DNA from: Saprospiraceae bacterium
GTDB lineage: Bacteria > Bacteroidota > Bacteroidia > Chitinophagales > Saprospiraceae
Length of the DNA: 48,879 nt
Reading direction: 5' to 3'
NCBI GenBank assembly: GCA_013001975.1
Contig: JABDKX010000234.1
Location: 1 to 48,879 of the forward strand
Of the stretch, positions 14,881 to 23,630 are shown one piece after another. The notes beneath the pieces are model-generated. The model made no database searches. It worked only from the letters and a program-made list of their open reading frames with translations, and had not been told where the DNA came from. A program made the translations under genes and the position numbers. Every line of letters begins with the position of its first letter. Position 1 is the stretch's first letter.

Positions 14881-16288
14881 TTTTATATCCTAATATTGAG
14901 AGCATTTCATCTACAGTTTGTTCGTTTCTATATACATTGTCAACAAAGTTTCCTTTTTCATCTCTATCAATTATTATCAGCTTAGGAGATGGTATCAAAC
15001 AGTGTTTAATGCCACCATAACCACTAATAGAATCCTGATAAGCGCCAGTGTGAAAGAATCCAATATATAAGGGTTCTTTATCGCTGTTATTATACTCAGG
15101 TAATAACAATTGCTGATTAAAGTCTTCAGAGTTATAATAATCAGAATGATCACAGCTTATTCCACCAATATTGACTTTGGTATACTTATTTTCCCATTTA
15201 TTAACTGGAAGTAGGATGAATTTTTCAAGTATAGACCAAGCATCAGGAATAGTATTCATCAAGCTGTTATCAACCATATACCAGATTTCTCTATCGTTTT
15301 GTTTTTTTTGTTCTAGTACAGAAAATATGATGGCACCACTTTCTCCAACAGTATATTTTCCGAATTCTGTAAAGATATCGGGCTCTTCAATGTTTGACTC
15401 CTGACAAGTGGTTTTGATATTTCTTACTATCTCATTGATTATATATTCGTAGTCATATTCAAAACCCAGATTATTTCTAATAGGGAAGCCTCCACCTAAA
15501 TTAAGTGCTTTCAGTTCTGGACATTCTTTTTTTAATTCAGCAAATAATTTTAAAGCTTTTTGAAATTCTCCCCAATAATAAATATTGTCTTTAATTCCTG
15601 AATCAATAAAAAAGTGAAACATTTTCAAAGAAATCGAAGGATTGCCTTTGATTTCTTTGTTGTACAAATCCATAATTTCTATAGGACGAATACCAAGTCG
15701 TGAAGTATAATAAGAAGATTGGGGCTCTTCATCGATCGCCATCCTTATCCCAATTTTAAGAGGTTTATCTAATTGTGCAGCATATTTTTTGACTCGTCGG
15801 ATTTCTGTTTTTGAGTCCAGAACCAGAATTGAGTTTTTAAATCCTATTTGGTTGAGTTTTATTATTTTTTCGAGGTATTGTTCAGTTTTATATCCATTGT
15901 GTACAACTATTGTAGATTTCTTGACTTGTCCTTCTTCTAGTAATTTTAATATCAAGTCAATATCAAAAGAAGATGACGTTTCAAGATGGACGCCTTCTTT
16001 TAGAGCAGCCTTTACAACATGGGAAAAATGACAACATTTTGTACAATAACAGTAATTGTATTTGCCTTGGTAGTTATTTTTTTTAAGTGCTCTATTGAAT
16101 AGGTTTTTAGCTCTCTTTATTTGTTCTCCAATTCTTGGGAGATAAAGAAGTTTAAAAGGAGTACCGTATTTTTTTATTAAATATTTTAAGGAAATGCCAT
16201 GAAAGGAGAGGTAATTGTCTTTCAAATCAAAACCATCTTGAGGAAAGTAATAGCTTTGATCTATAAGATCGAAATAAGTGTTTTTCAT
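14861..16288 (-). CDS. speA: Biosynthetic arginine decarboxylase, Bacteroidota type
   Basis: The 475-residue protein is a fold-III PLP enzyme. The N-terminal barrel contains YCYCTKCCHFSHVVKAAL, whose Lys is the expected PLP Schiff-base residue, HLETSSSFDIDLI, and the glycine-rich LNLGGGFPIRNN phosphate-binding loop. The C-terminal beta domain contains NIGGISCDHSDYYN with the Cys and Asp of the second active-site half. It converts arginine to agmatine. It is shorter than the E. coli SpeA type and looks like the form usual in Bacteroidota. It is the first gene of the polyamine operon. The 243-bp gap upstream should hold the promoter; no leader peptide or riboswitch was recognised. Confidence 0.9.
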   Translation of the reverse strand: MKNTYFDLIDQSYYFPQDGFDLKDNYLSFHGISLKYLIKKYGTPFKLLYLPRIGEQIKRAKNLFNRALKKNNYQGKYNYCYCTKCCHFSHVVKAALKEGVHLETSSSFDIDLILKLLEEGQVKKSTIVVHNGYKTEQYLEKIIKLNQIGFKNSILVLDSKTEIRRVKKYAAQLDKPLKIGIRMAIDEEPQSSYYTSRLGIRPIEIMDLYNKEIKGNPSISLKMFHFFIDSGIKDNIYYWGEFQKALKLFAELKKECPELKALNLGGGFPIRNNLGFEYDYEYIINEIVRNIKTTCQESNIEEPDIFTEFGKYTVGESGAIIFSVLEQKKQNDREIWYMVDNSLMNTIPDAWSILEKFILLPVNKWENKYTKVNIGGISCDHSDYYNSEDFNQQLLLPEYNNSDKEPLYIGFFHTGAYQDSISGYGGIKHCLIPSPKLIIIDRDEKGNFVDNVYRNEQTVDEMLSILGYKNGSDAQ

Positions 16289-16531
16289 AATCGTCAGTAA
16301 AAAGATAAAAGGATTAAAATCATGATTTAATTATTTTATTATTAATACAAGGTATGTTTTTATTTATTAATAAACTTATACTTTTTAAAAATTTATTTAG
16401 GCCTTTTTTATAGCTTTTAATTTCCATAATTAGGGGATGGACGTCAAAACAAACTGCTTTATTTAATGCTTATTTGAGTAAGAAATGAGTCTTTCAGCTT
16501 GCCATATCAAAATTAGATTATATATACATTA

Positions 16532-17335
16532 TTAAAAATCAAGTAACATAATTGGAATCGAAATTTGTTCACTGATTATTTCTTCCTTAGATTTTAAATA
16601 TTGATTATGCCAAGTCTTTCTTGTCTTAGATAATACCAAAAAGTCAACTTCATTATCTTTAGCGAAGAACTCCAATTCTCTACCATTGGCATTTTCTACA
16701 AGTTCAAAATTGATAACATCTTCTAAGATATGACCTTCAAACAGTTTGTGATAAACACCAATATTGTTTTGAGCCTCAATTTTTGATTTTGCATCTGTCA
16801 CATGAATACAAGTTAGGATAGCATTAAAAGCGTTACAGAATATGAGAAGGTCATATATTTTCTCGATTTCTTTAAATTCAAATTCGAGATTAAAAGCAAT
16901 ATGATTAATATCAATCAACCTAAAGTCTTCAGGCACTATTATGACTGGTGTAGAGATTAGTTCTGACAATCTGATTGAATTACTTTTTATAGGAATCCAG
17001 CTCTCGTTTTTCTTTTTTCCCAATATTATTAAGTCATAATTATCGTCTTCTTTGTATTGAGTTAATCCTTGCACAACAAAATCTGATACGACATCATATC
17101 CGAAATCGACTTCATTAAATCCTACTGCAAATGGGTCTATTAATTTAACTAATTCTTGTAAATGATATTTTTCTGGGTCTTCTTTTTGAGTATTTAAATC
17201 ATCAGCATTAGGGTGGTAGCAATGAAGAAAAGTTAATTGTGCATTTAAATTTTGTGCCAGTTGAAAGCTTAATTTAATGAGTTGGGAGTTACTGACCTTA
17301 AAATCGATGCCAACAAGAATTTTATTTATTTCCAT
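16532..17335 (-). CDS. Universal stress protein with two UspA domains
   Basis: The 267-residue protein is a tandem UspA pair. Domain 1 (about 1-138) begins INKILVGIDFKVSNSQLIKL, with the typical Asp near the strand end. It continues with LTFLHCYHPN and has DLIILGKKKNESW followed by NSIRLSELISTPVIIVP. Domain 2 (about 145-267) is more diverged but ends with DFLVLSKTRKTW and SISIPIMLLDF. Such proteins bind nucleotides or act in stress survival. The full ATP-binding GxxGx9G(S/T) motif is not obvious in either half, so nucleotide binding is uncertain. It is monocistronic between the polyamine operon and a CBS-domain gene on the same strand. Confidence 0.88.
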   Translation of the reverse strand: MEINKILVGIDFKVSNSQLIKLSFQLAQNLNAQLTFLHCYHPNADDLNTQKEDPEKYHLQELVKLIDPFAVGFNEVDFGYDVVSDFVVQGLTQYKEDDNYDLIILGKKKNESWIPIKSNSIRLSELISTPVIIVPEDFRLIDINHIAFNLEFEFKEIEKIYDLLIFCNAFNAILTCIHVTDAKSKIEAQNNIGVYHKLFEGHILEDVINFELVENANGRELEFFAKDNEVDFLVLSKTRKTWHNQYLKSKEEIISEQISIPIMLLDF

Positions 17336-17681
17336 TATAGTGTCCTTTATGAAAGTTTTGCAAGAAAAAAGTACCCTTTCAATATCTCCGAACCTTATTA
17401 AAAAGGTTGGACATATATCCAGGGTACAATATTTTTATAATGTGACATAAAAAAACTTAAATACTAGCTTATTATATAATTCACATACGATATTTCTAAC
17501 CTTGTATTTATCTAATAAATCTTCTCAAATATTTCCTTTTTCAAAAATTTAAAAGTCATTGTTCTTTAAATTTAATGTTTTAATTTTACTTTATCCGAAA
17601 TATTTTCATTGTAGGAAAAATATTAGTTGTGTATTAATTTTAGCTATTTCAGTTTTGTTCAGAAAACGCCTAATTTATAGC
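17336..17681. other. Intergenic stretch (346 bp) with no recognised feature
   Basis: AT-rich DNA between the CBS-domain gene and the universal stress gene, both leftward. It should hold the promoter of the stress gene. I see no convincing terminator, repeat or small gene. Confidence 0.5.
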
Positions 17682-18113
17682 TTAATTTTCCTCATAAATA
17701 TTGATACAAAATTTAAAGAAATCATAAGGTGTCACCAATCCAACAAAAGTTTTGATGTCAATAATTGGAATATAGTATTGACGATGTTCGGTGAAGAATT
17801 CCAAAGCGTCAATAATTTCAGATCTTACAGAAAGGACTTTTACATCTGTCGTCATAAAATCTTCTACCCTCATAGGACTTATATCAACCAACTGTTTATT
17901 TACCTTTATTAAAAACTTGTTAGTCTTCTCAATTGCCTTAAAAGTTTGTTTAAATAGTATGCCTTTTAATTCATGATTAGAAACAACAGGCAAAATTTTT
18001 CTATCTGTTTGTTGAAATATTATTTGCGCATGCTCAATCGAATCTTTAGGATGTAAAGTCCTGATTTTTTTATTGACAATGTCGATAATTTTTGTATTTA
18101 AATTTATATTCAT
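17682..18113 (-). CDS. CBS-domain pair protein
   Basis: The 143-residue protein consists almost only of two CBS motifs. The first (about 8-65) has KKIRTLHPKDSIEHAQIIFQ and KILPVVSNHELKGILFKQ. The second (about 82-140) has VEDFMTTDVKVLSVRSEIID, YYIPIIDIKTFVGLVTPYDF and a final helix. CBS pairs bind adenosyl ligands and regulate partner proteins. No catalytic domain is attached, so it is a stand-alone sensor. It lies 48 bp downstream of the desuccinylase-like gene and could be its operon partner; the link is unproven. Confidence 0.85.
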   Translation of the reverse strand: MNINLNTKIIDIVNKKIRTLHPKDSIEHAQIIFQQTDRKILPVVSNHELKGILFKQTFKAIEKTNKFLIKVNKQLVDISPMRVEDFMTTDVKVLSVRSEIIDALEFFTEHRQYYIPIIDIKTFVGLVTPYDFFKFCINIYEEN

Positions 18114-18161
18114 TTTTTTCTTTTGACTACTGATTAAATAGCGATAAAATAATACAGTACA

Positions 18162-19136
18162 TTATAAAATACCCAAGTGTAATATCCTTCCACCCGATTG
18201 ATTGACTGGACTGATACTTTTTCCTATAACAATGCCATCTTCTGGTGCAAAGAACTCATTAAGTTGAGCACCAAAAATATTTCTTATGGTCGCTATTTTT
18301 TGTCCTTTTTTTACCATATCCCTTAATTCTACATGGATGGTTAATAGGCCACCTCTATCCGTGTATATCCAATATGATTTTTTACAGAGAACTGTTTCTT
18401 TTTCAGATAATTCGATTTCGTCATCAATCATTTTTAAATGACACAATGCATTATGTATGCCTTCTATGCCACTTCGAATAAGTCTTTTTTGGAAGATACT
18501 TGGATTTCCAACTTCAAGTGTAATAGCTGGAATGCCTAGTTCATCTGCAGCACCTCTTAATGTACCATCAGAAGGCGGATTGTGTACAATAATATCTGCA
18601 TTTTGTAATTGTGCCAGTATTTTGGTTGCTTCTTGTCCCATGTCGGCTCTTACGTAATAGGAATTGATACGCCCAAATGAAGCTGTATGCAGGTCGATTA
18701 AAAAATCAAAATGTTTGACCAACCGTTCGATGAACCGATAAGCGTAAATTTGTGATAAATTACCATCTGCCTTACCTGGCATAATGTGATTCAAATCTAC
18801 ACCATCATTGAATCTTCTTTGCTTTCTCATGAATGACGGCACATTAACAACGGGAACACCAATGATAGTTCCCCGCAGCTCTTTTACATCAATTTCATTA
18901 AAGAGTCGTTGAATGACTGGAATACCATTTAACTCGTTACCATGAACGGCGGCGGTTAATCCTAATACGGGTCCTTTCTCTACGCCCCGCGCCACCATCA
19001 AAGGAATACTGATTGGACTTCCGAAACCATCTGAGACGATATTTAACCAAAAGTGTTTAATTGTTCCAACAGGAATATCAGAGATATTAAATTCTGTGAT
19101 ATGTGGAATTTGGTCATTGGTAGTGAACATCTGCAT
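18162..19136 (-). CDS. Succinylglutamate desuccinylase/aspartoacylase family zinc hydrolase
   Basis: About 325 residues of an M14-like zinc deacylase. The zinc ligands appear in TAAVHGNELNGIPVIQ (His, Glu) and in DFLIDLHTASFGR (His). Further family features are NVPSFMRKQRRFNDGVDLN, a conserved GIPAITLEVG segment with the catalytic Glu, and a C-terminal beta domain. Family members remove acyl groups from amino acids (succinylglutamate, N-acetylaspartate). The frame extends to 19154, but the start at 19136 or 19130 reduces overlap with the upstream ATP-grasp gene. Co-transcription with two ATP-grasp ligases suggests it hydrolyses or trims the product those enzymes make; the substrate is unknown. 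Confidence 0.85.
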   Translation of the reverse strand: MQMFTTNDQIPHITEFNISDIPVGTIKHFWLNIVSDGFGSPISIPLMVARGVEKGPVLGLTAAVHGNELNGIPVIQRLFNEIDVKELRGTIIGVPVVNVPSFMRKQRRFNDGVDLNHIMPGKADGNLSQIYAYRFIERLVKHFDFLIDLHTASFGRINSYYVRADMGQEATKILAQLQNADIIVHNPPSDGTLRGAADELGIPAITLEVGNPSIFQKRLIRSGIEGIHNALCHLKMIDDEIELSEKETVLCKKSYWIYTDRGGLLTIHVELRDMVKKGQKIATIRNIFGAQLNEFFAPEDGIVIGKSISPVNQSGGRILHLGIL

Positions 19137-20118
19137 AATTAAATATTTTATCAATTGTCATTTTAATAATAGGTTGCCCTGTTTGTTTTTGAGCTTGAGG
19201 AAATCCTCCGATACTTAAGGCATTAATTTCTGATAAAGTTCTTTTACCACTATCATCAACTAAGGTATCAACACCATAAATTAATATACCTTCCTTATTT
19301 AAAAAAGGGTTAATTCTTTCAATAATCTCAAGTTCATCTTTGTCTGCCTCTGCAGAAACTGATGTCCCTCCCAAGGCAACATTACATAGCCACGAATCCT
19401 CAGAAGGCAATCGTAGTGAAGATGCCAATACCTTTCCTCCAACAACGATAAGTCGTTTGTCTCCTTGAGAAACATTTTCCAAATACTTCATGGCTAATAG
19501 GCCATCTTGAGTGATGGTTGATTCAATACCCGTTAAGTATTCTTGAATATCAACATTCTGGTTGCCATCATTCACAACTTTATTTTTAATGCGCACAATT
19601 CCTTTACCTCCATACTCTCTTAATGGTTTGAGCACAATATCTTGTGTTTCAGAAAACGCCATGATTTCATTTATACTATGGCACAATTTAATGGGTGGAC
19701 AGACATCTTGAAAATTTAGTAAAACAGCCTTACTGCTGCATGTTATGATTCCAGAAGGCTTATTTACAAAACACTTCGAATTAAATTTTAATTCTAATGC
19801 ATTTAAAAAGTCGTCAGTAATTGGTCTTGGAATGCGCAAAAAAATGATGTCAAAATCACTTGGTTTGACTTCGTGTGTTTTTTCATGCAAGTCTTTTTTT
19901 GCATCATCATAATTAAAATCACTGCCCACTGTCAAGCCACATATTTTCTCAAAATTATTATGATAAAAAAACGATGAATTAATATCAGCTGATCGACTAG
20001 CAACGACAATTTCCTTACATTGAGGATGAATAGCCATAGCAGAAGCGATAGCATAGATTGAATTTTCTTTGCTATGTTTATCATGGTCAGTTAGACAAAG
20101 GACGCGATACTTTTTCAT
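19114..20118 (-). CDS. ATP-grasp ligase, glutathione synthetase/RimK-like
   Basis: The 334-residue protein has an N-terminal Rossmann-like part (YRVLCLTDHDKHSKEN, FDIIFLRIPRPITDDFLNAL). The ATP-grasp domain then shows IVLKPLREYGGKGIVRIK with the P-loop-like glycine-rich segment, NVDIQEYLTG, DKRLIVVGGKVLASSLRLPS, the magnesium-binding YGVDTLVDDSGKRTLSEINA, and a closing GGFPQAQKQTGQP. This layout is that of glutathione synthetase GshB and RimK-type carboxylate-amine ligases. No gamma-glutamylcysteine synthetase is adjacent, so glutathione is not an obvious product. It overlaps the 480-residue ATP-grasp gene by 4 bp and the deacylase gene by about 20 bp. Confidence 0.85.
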   Translation of the reverse strand: MKKYRVLCLTDHDKHSKENSIYAIASAMAIHPQCKEIVVASRSADINSSFFYHNNFEKICGLTVGSDFNYDDAKKDLHEKTHEVKPSDFDIIFLRIPRPITDDFLNALELKFNSKCFVNKPSGIITCSSKAVLLNFQDVCPPIKLCHSINEIMAFSETQDIVLKPLREYGGKGIVRIKNKVVNDGNQNVDIQEYLTGIESTITQDGLLAMKYLENVSQGDKRLIVVGGKVLASSLRLPSEDSWLCNVALGGTSVSAEADKDELEIIERINPFLNKEGILIYGVDTLVDDSGKRTLSEINALSIGGFPQAQKQTGQPIIKMTIDKIFNYADVHYQ

Positions 20119-21557
20119 AGCATAATCTCATCTAAAAGCGTAATATCATTGTTTAATGACTTAAACAGCTTCTGCTTAAACTTCCCTTTTGAATTATATA
20201 AATTCTTACACATTTTATCAATAGCGATGGTTGATAAAACCGTTTGAATAAATCCTTCGATTAAGTCATCAAGCCCTAGCCCCAGCTTGTTAAAATCACG
20301 CCTATCCATAAGCATTAACCTATTGGTATCCGACCCCCATTCATTTTCACCTTTTTTAATGGATAAGTTTGTTCCTAACATCGACCATGAATTAGAACCC
20401 TCAGTCAAATGATCTGCTAACGGTTCACTAGCTCTTCTGGAATAAATACACAATGGGCGTATTCCTTTTTCAGTACTGCTAACCATCATTCTGATGTCTG
20501 CAACATAGGTAGAACCGTTATTCGTAGGTATCGTTCCCACATGATAATACTTACCATCCTCACTTCTTGAACTCCAATTGTAGTTTCCGATCAGACTTTG
20601 TACAATATATCTTTCATAATTAATATCTGTTTCCATGAAGGCTTGCAGCTCAGCTTCGTTTGTAATTGTGTATACTCCTTGCCCTGCGTTAGAATATGGA
20701 ATTTTAACTACAGCGTGTCCGCCCATTTTCTGCACCCAAAGAGGAATTTCAGCTTTGCTGATATCCCAAATGGTTTCTGGCATATTGATTTTCAAACCAA
20801 ATTCTCTCAATTCAGAATTGTACATGTCGTAAGCTTTCGCAGCTACCATTTTATTCCTTCCTCCGGCTAGGCATGCAACAATAGGATTTAATATTTTCGT
20901 TTTACAATGCAATGGCAATCTGTTCCAAGGTTTTTGGGTTACATATCGGAATACGGCCCTCATTGGAATCCATTCTCCTTCATACAGTACATGGAGGATG
21001 CCATTTTCAAATTTTACTGTCTCGTTTTCCATACTATCATAATAAGGTATCAACAAGACATCCTCATTAAATACATCAGCAATCACAGCGGCATAACCTG
21101 ATGTTTCCATGTGATTTTTATCATAAATAACACCTAGTTTACCGTTTATTTTGGCGACTCCTTGTTTAGGTTTTATGAAGGGCTTAAACGTCCTTTCTAT
21201 TAACAATCGATAGGATCCATCTTCCTTATTATCGTCCAATAAAGGCATAGACTTTTGACCTGAAGGACAAGAATTGTTTTCTATCACAACCATTTGCCTG
21301 TTGCCGTCTTCCGATGTTGCATTAAATAGGTCGGCTCCTCCCCAAAGAAAATATTTGCTTTTGTAAGCCAATACTTCTCTAAGTTTTTCTCTATCCACCA
21401 TTGGATTTAAATGGCAGTATCTGGATACAATTTTTCTTTCATCTAAATTTAGAAAGAAATTAACCATAGGGTGAATCGTAGCATTCAATGCTTTAGGATA
21501 CCAATGGTTTTCATTGTTGAAAGTTTCTGGTTTTACAAGTACTATTTGGTCTTTCAC
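20115..21557 (-). CDS. Large ATP-grasp-like protein of unknown product
   Basis: The 480-residue protein has an N-terminal region of about 250 residues with MVVIENNSCPSGQKSMPLLD, MRAVFRYVTQKPWNRLP and ILNPIVACLAGGRNKMVAAK. This is followed by an ATP-grasp-type section with GHAVVKIPYSNAGQGVYTI (glycine-rich ATP loop), ERYIVQSLIGNYNWSS, YHVGTIPTNNGSTYVADIRM and a helical C-terminus. The motif order suggests an ATP-dependent carboxylate-amine ligase, perhaps of a permuted type. It is the first gene of a three-gene cassette, coupled to the GshB-like gene by an ATGA overlap. The product is unknown. Confidence is good for ATP-grasp fold, low for substrate. Confidence 0.7.
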   Translation of the reverse strand: MKDQIVLVKPETFNNENHWYPKALNATIHPMVNFFLNLDERKIVSRYCHLNPMVDREKLREVLAYKSKYFLWGGADLFNATSEDGNRQMVVIENNSCPSGQKSMPLLDDNKEDGSYRLLIERTFKPFIKPKQGVAKINGKLGVIYDKNHMETSGYAAVIADVFNEDVLLIPYYDSMENETVKFENGILHVLYEGEWIPMRAVFRYVTQKPWNRLPLHCKTKILNPIVACLAGGRNKMVAAKAYDMYNSELREFGLKINMPETIWDISKAEIPLWVQKMGGHAVVKIPYSNAGQGVYTITNEAELQAFMETDINYERYIVQSLIGNYNWSSRSEDGKYYHVGTIPTNNGSTYVADIRMMVSSTEKGIRPLCIYSRRASEPLADHLTEGSNSWSMLGTNLSIKKGENEWGSDTNRLMLMDRRDFNKLGLGLDDLIEGFIQTVLSTIAIDKMCKNLYNSKGKFKQKLFKSLNNDITLLDEIML

Positions 21558-21950
21558 GTAAATCTTTTTTAGATATTCTGATTAAGACACAAGTTAGGTT
21601 AAAATAGTTCCTAAAAACTGTTTTATTTGTCTAGAAAAAATAAAAAACTTGGAAGAAAATGGAAACGGCAATTATTATAATCCAAACTGTAATATTCCAA
21701 AAAATACTTAGACTTATAAGAGGGCCTTTTTTGATAAGAATTAAACACGAGAATGACAAGATTACCTTCACATGAATCGATTCGGAAGAGTGGTATGTGA
21801 TAAATAGGAGCATAAGAAGGCCTCGCATTAAACTTTAACACGAGACTTCTTTCTTTGAGATATTTGGTTCGATATATTCCTATTTTAGTGAAAAGAGCGT
21901 TACTCAAAAAATGCAACTATGGCTTTATTATTAGGATTATAGTTTAACGA
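21558..21950. other. Intergenic stretch (393 bp) with one copy of a 37-bp repeat
   Basis: It separates the leu operon's 3' end from the ATP-grasp cassette. It holds a 37-bp sequence shared with the ECF sigma-factor promoter region (see 21684-21720). An open leftward frame of 97 codons exists but looks non-coding. No clear terminator for leuB was found. Confidence 0.5.
21684..21720 (+). repeat. 37-bp repeat, copy 1 (possible ECF-type promoter)
   Basis: It starts AAACTGTAATATTCC and ends ATAAG, matching 35 of 37 positions of the copy at 27919-27955 in the same orientation. TGTAAT followed by an AGACT(T/A)AT(A)-like block recalls ECF sigma promoters. No rightward gene follows, so it might drive a short RNA or a transcript antisense to leuB. 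Confidence 0.6.
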
Positions 21951-23042
21951 CTAAATTATAACCCCATAATTTATGTTTTTCTCTGAGTAAATATTTTTCA
22001 CAACCTCATGACCTACTTCGGAACATTGCATTGCAAGTGATTTAGAGATGTCTGAAGTTACGAAACCGTCATTTATACACTTTTCAACTGCGCCCATGAC
22101 ATTATCAGCTTCCTTAATCAGTCCAAAATCTCGCAACATCAATTCAATTGAAAGAATTGCTGCAAAAGGGTTGGCTATGTTTTTCCCCGCAGCTTGAGGA
22201 TATGATCCATGGACGGGTTCGTAAAGACGATATTCATATCCTGCAGAGGAAGACGGAAGCATTCCTAATGAACCTCCAAGAACGCTTGCAAGATCAGAAA
22301 TAATGTCTCCAAACATATTCGAAGTGACTATAACATCAAATTGTAAAGGATTTAAAATCATTTGCATGGCTGCATTGTCGATAAACAAAAAGTCAACAGT
22401 TACTTCTGGATATTCTTCTGCCATTTTAATTATATTATCACGCCAGAGTCTTGAGCTTTCTAAGACATTTGCTTTATCAATAAGACATAATTTTTTACGT
22501 CTTTTTTGTGCTTCTTTAAATGCCAATCTGGCAATTCTCTTGATTTCATAATTAGAATAAATACATAAGTCTGAAGCGGAATCTTTGGTTCTATTTTTCT
22601 CTCCAAAATAGATACCACCTGTCAATTCTCTGTATATTACCATATCCACGTCATCTAAGATATGTGGCTTTAATACTGACAAATGTTTTAAGTCTTTAAA
22701 TATTTTTATTGGTCTGACATTAGCATATAAATCTAAAGCTTTTCTCAGTGCCAATAGGCCTTGTTCGGGTCTAACCAAGAGCTTGGGATCATTGTCATAC
22801 TTAGGATCTCCGATAGCGCCTAAAATGACGGCATCTGATGAAAGGCAAGATTTTAATGTTTCTTCTGGTAATGGATTGCCAGTTGCATCAATCGCTGCGG
22901 CACCTATAAGTTTATTATCAAAAATAAATTCATGATTATAAACATGGGCAATACTTTCTAGCACTTTTAATGCTTGATTTGTAACTTCAGGTCCGATGCC
23001 ATCACCTTTTAAAACTGTTATGTGTTTCAGTTTATTCTTCAA
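21951..23042 (-). CDS. leuB: 3-isopropylmalate dehydrogenase
   Basis: The 363-residue protein oxidises and decarboxylates 3-isopropylmalate with NAD to 2-oxoisocaproate, the last leucine-specific step before transamination. It shows ITVLKGDGIGPEVTNQALKV, the substrate segment RPEQGLLALRKALDLYANVR, IYRELTGGIYFGEK, the DNAAMQMILNPLQFDVIVTS block and YEPVHGSYPQAAGKNIANP, the NAD-site signature. It is the last gene of leuA-C-D-B and overlaps leuD by 4 bp. Confidence 0.95.
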   Translation of the reverse strand: MKNKLKHITVLKGDGIGPEVTNQALKVLESIAHVYNHEFIFDNKLIGAAAIDATGNPLPEETLKSCLSSDAVILGAIGDPKYDNDPKLLVRPEQGLLALRKALDLYANVRPIKIFKDLKHLSVLKPHILDDVDMVIYRELTGGIYFGEKNRTKDSASDLCIYSNYEIKRIARLAFKEAQKRRKKLCLIDKANVLESSRLWRDNIIKMAEEYPEVTVDFLFIDNAAMQMILNPLQFDVIVTSNMFGDIISDLASVLGGSLGMLPSSSAGYEYRLYEPVHGSYPQAAGKNIANPFAAILSIELMLRDFGLIKEADNVMGAVEKCINDGFVTSDISKSLAMQCSEVGHEVVKNIYSEKNINYGVII

Positions 23043-23626
23043 AATATTACTTGTTTATTTTCGAATTCTTTTATCTCATCCATTGAATTCATCAGGTAAT
23101 CAATATCATCTAATCCATTGAGTAAGCAATCTTTTTTATACGCATCAATTTCAAAATTAATTCGTAAATCATCTGCAATAAATAGTTGATCCTCCAAGAT
23201 TACTTCAAAAGTTTGTCGTGAATTATTTTCGATCTTTTTAAAGATTACATCCAATTGTTTTGGACTTACGGTAATAGGCAAAATGCCGTTATTGAGAGCG
23301 TTGGATTTGAAAATATCAGCAAAGAAACTAGAAACGACAACTCTAAATCCATAATCATAAAGCGCCCATGCTGCATGTTCTCTGCTTGATCCACAACCAA
23401 AATTATTTCCAGCAATTAAGATTTTTCCATTGTACAAGTTATTATTTAAAACAAAGTCACCTATTGCATTTTCATTGTTATCATACCGCCAATCGTAAAA
23501 CAGGTTTTCTCCAAACCCATCCTTTGTGGTTGATTTTAAAAATCTGGCTGGAATGATTTGGTCCGTATCTATATTTTCAATATGGATAGGAACGGCTGAT
23601 GATTTTATTCTAGAGATCTTTTCCAT
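23039..23626 (-). CDS. leuD: 3-isopropylmalate dehydratase small subunit
   Basis: About 195 residues from the start chosen at 23626 (MEKISRIKSSAVP), 4 bp after the leuC stop; the open frame reaches 23665, but those codons lie inside leuC. Features of the small subunit are IENIDTDQIIPARFLKS, NFGCGSSREHAAWALYDYGF and VVSSFFADIFKSNALNNGILP. It forms the swivel domain partner of LeuC and isomerises 2- to 3-isopropylmalate. Confidence 0.95.
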   Translation of the reverse strand: MEKISRIKSSAVPIHIENIDTDQIIPARFLKSTTKDGFGENLFYDWRYDNNENAIGDFVLNNNLYNGKILIAGNNFGCGSSREHAAWALYDYGFRVVVSSFFADIFKSNALNNGILPITVSPKQLDVIFKKIENNSRQTFEVILEDQLFIADDLRINFEIDAYKKDCLLNGLDDIDYLMNSMDEIKEFENKQVIF

Positions 23627-23630
23627 AATT

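Noticed and set aside
17559-17912. A 117-codon rightward frame
   Set aside because: It is mostly antisense to the CBS-domain gene, and its upstream half is Phe/Leu/Ile-rich AT-driven sequence.
21623-21916. A 97-codon leftward open frame between leuB and the ATP-grasp cassette
   Set aside because: Composition is Phe/Tyr/Leu-rich without a domain-like pattern, a second frame is open beside it, and it crosses the 37-bp repeat. It looks like chance in AT-rich DNA.
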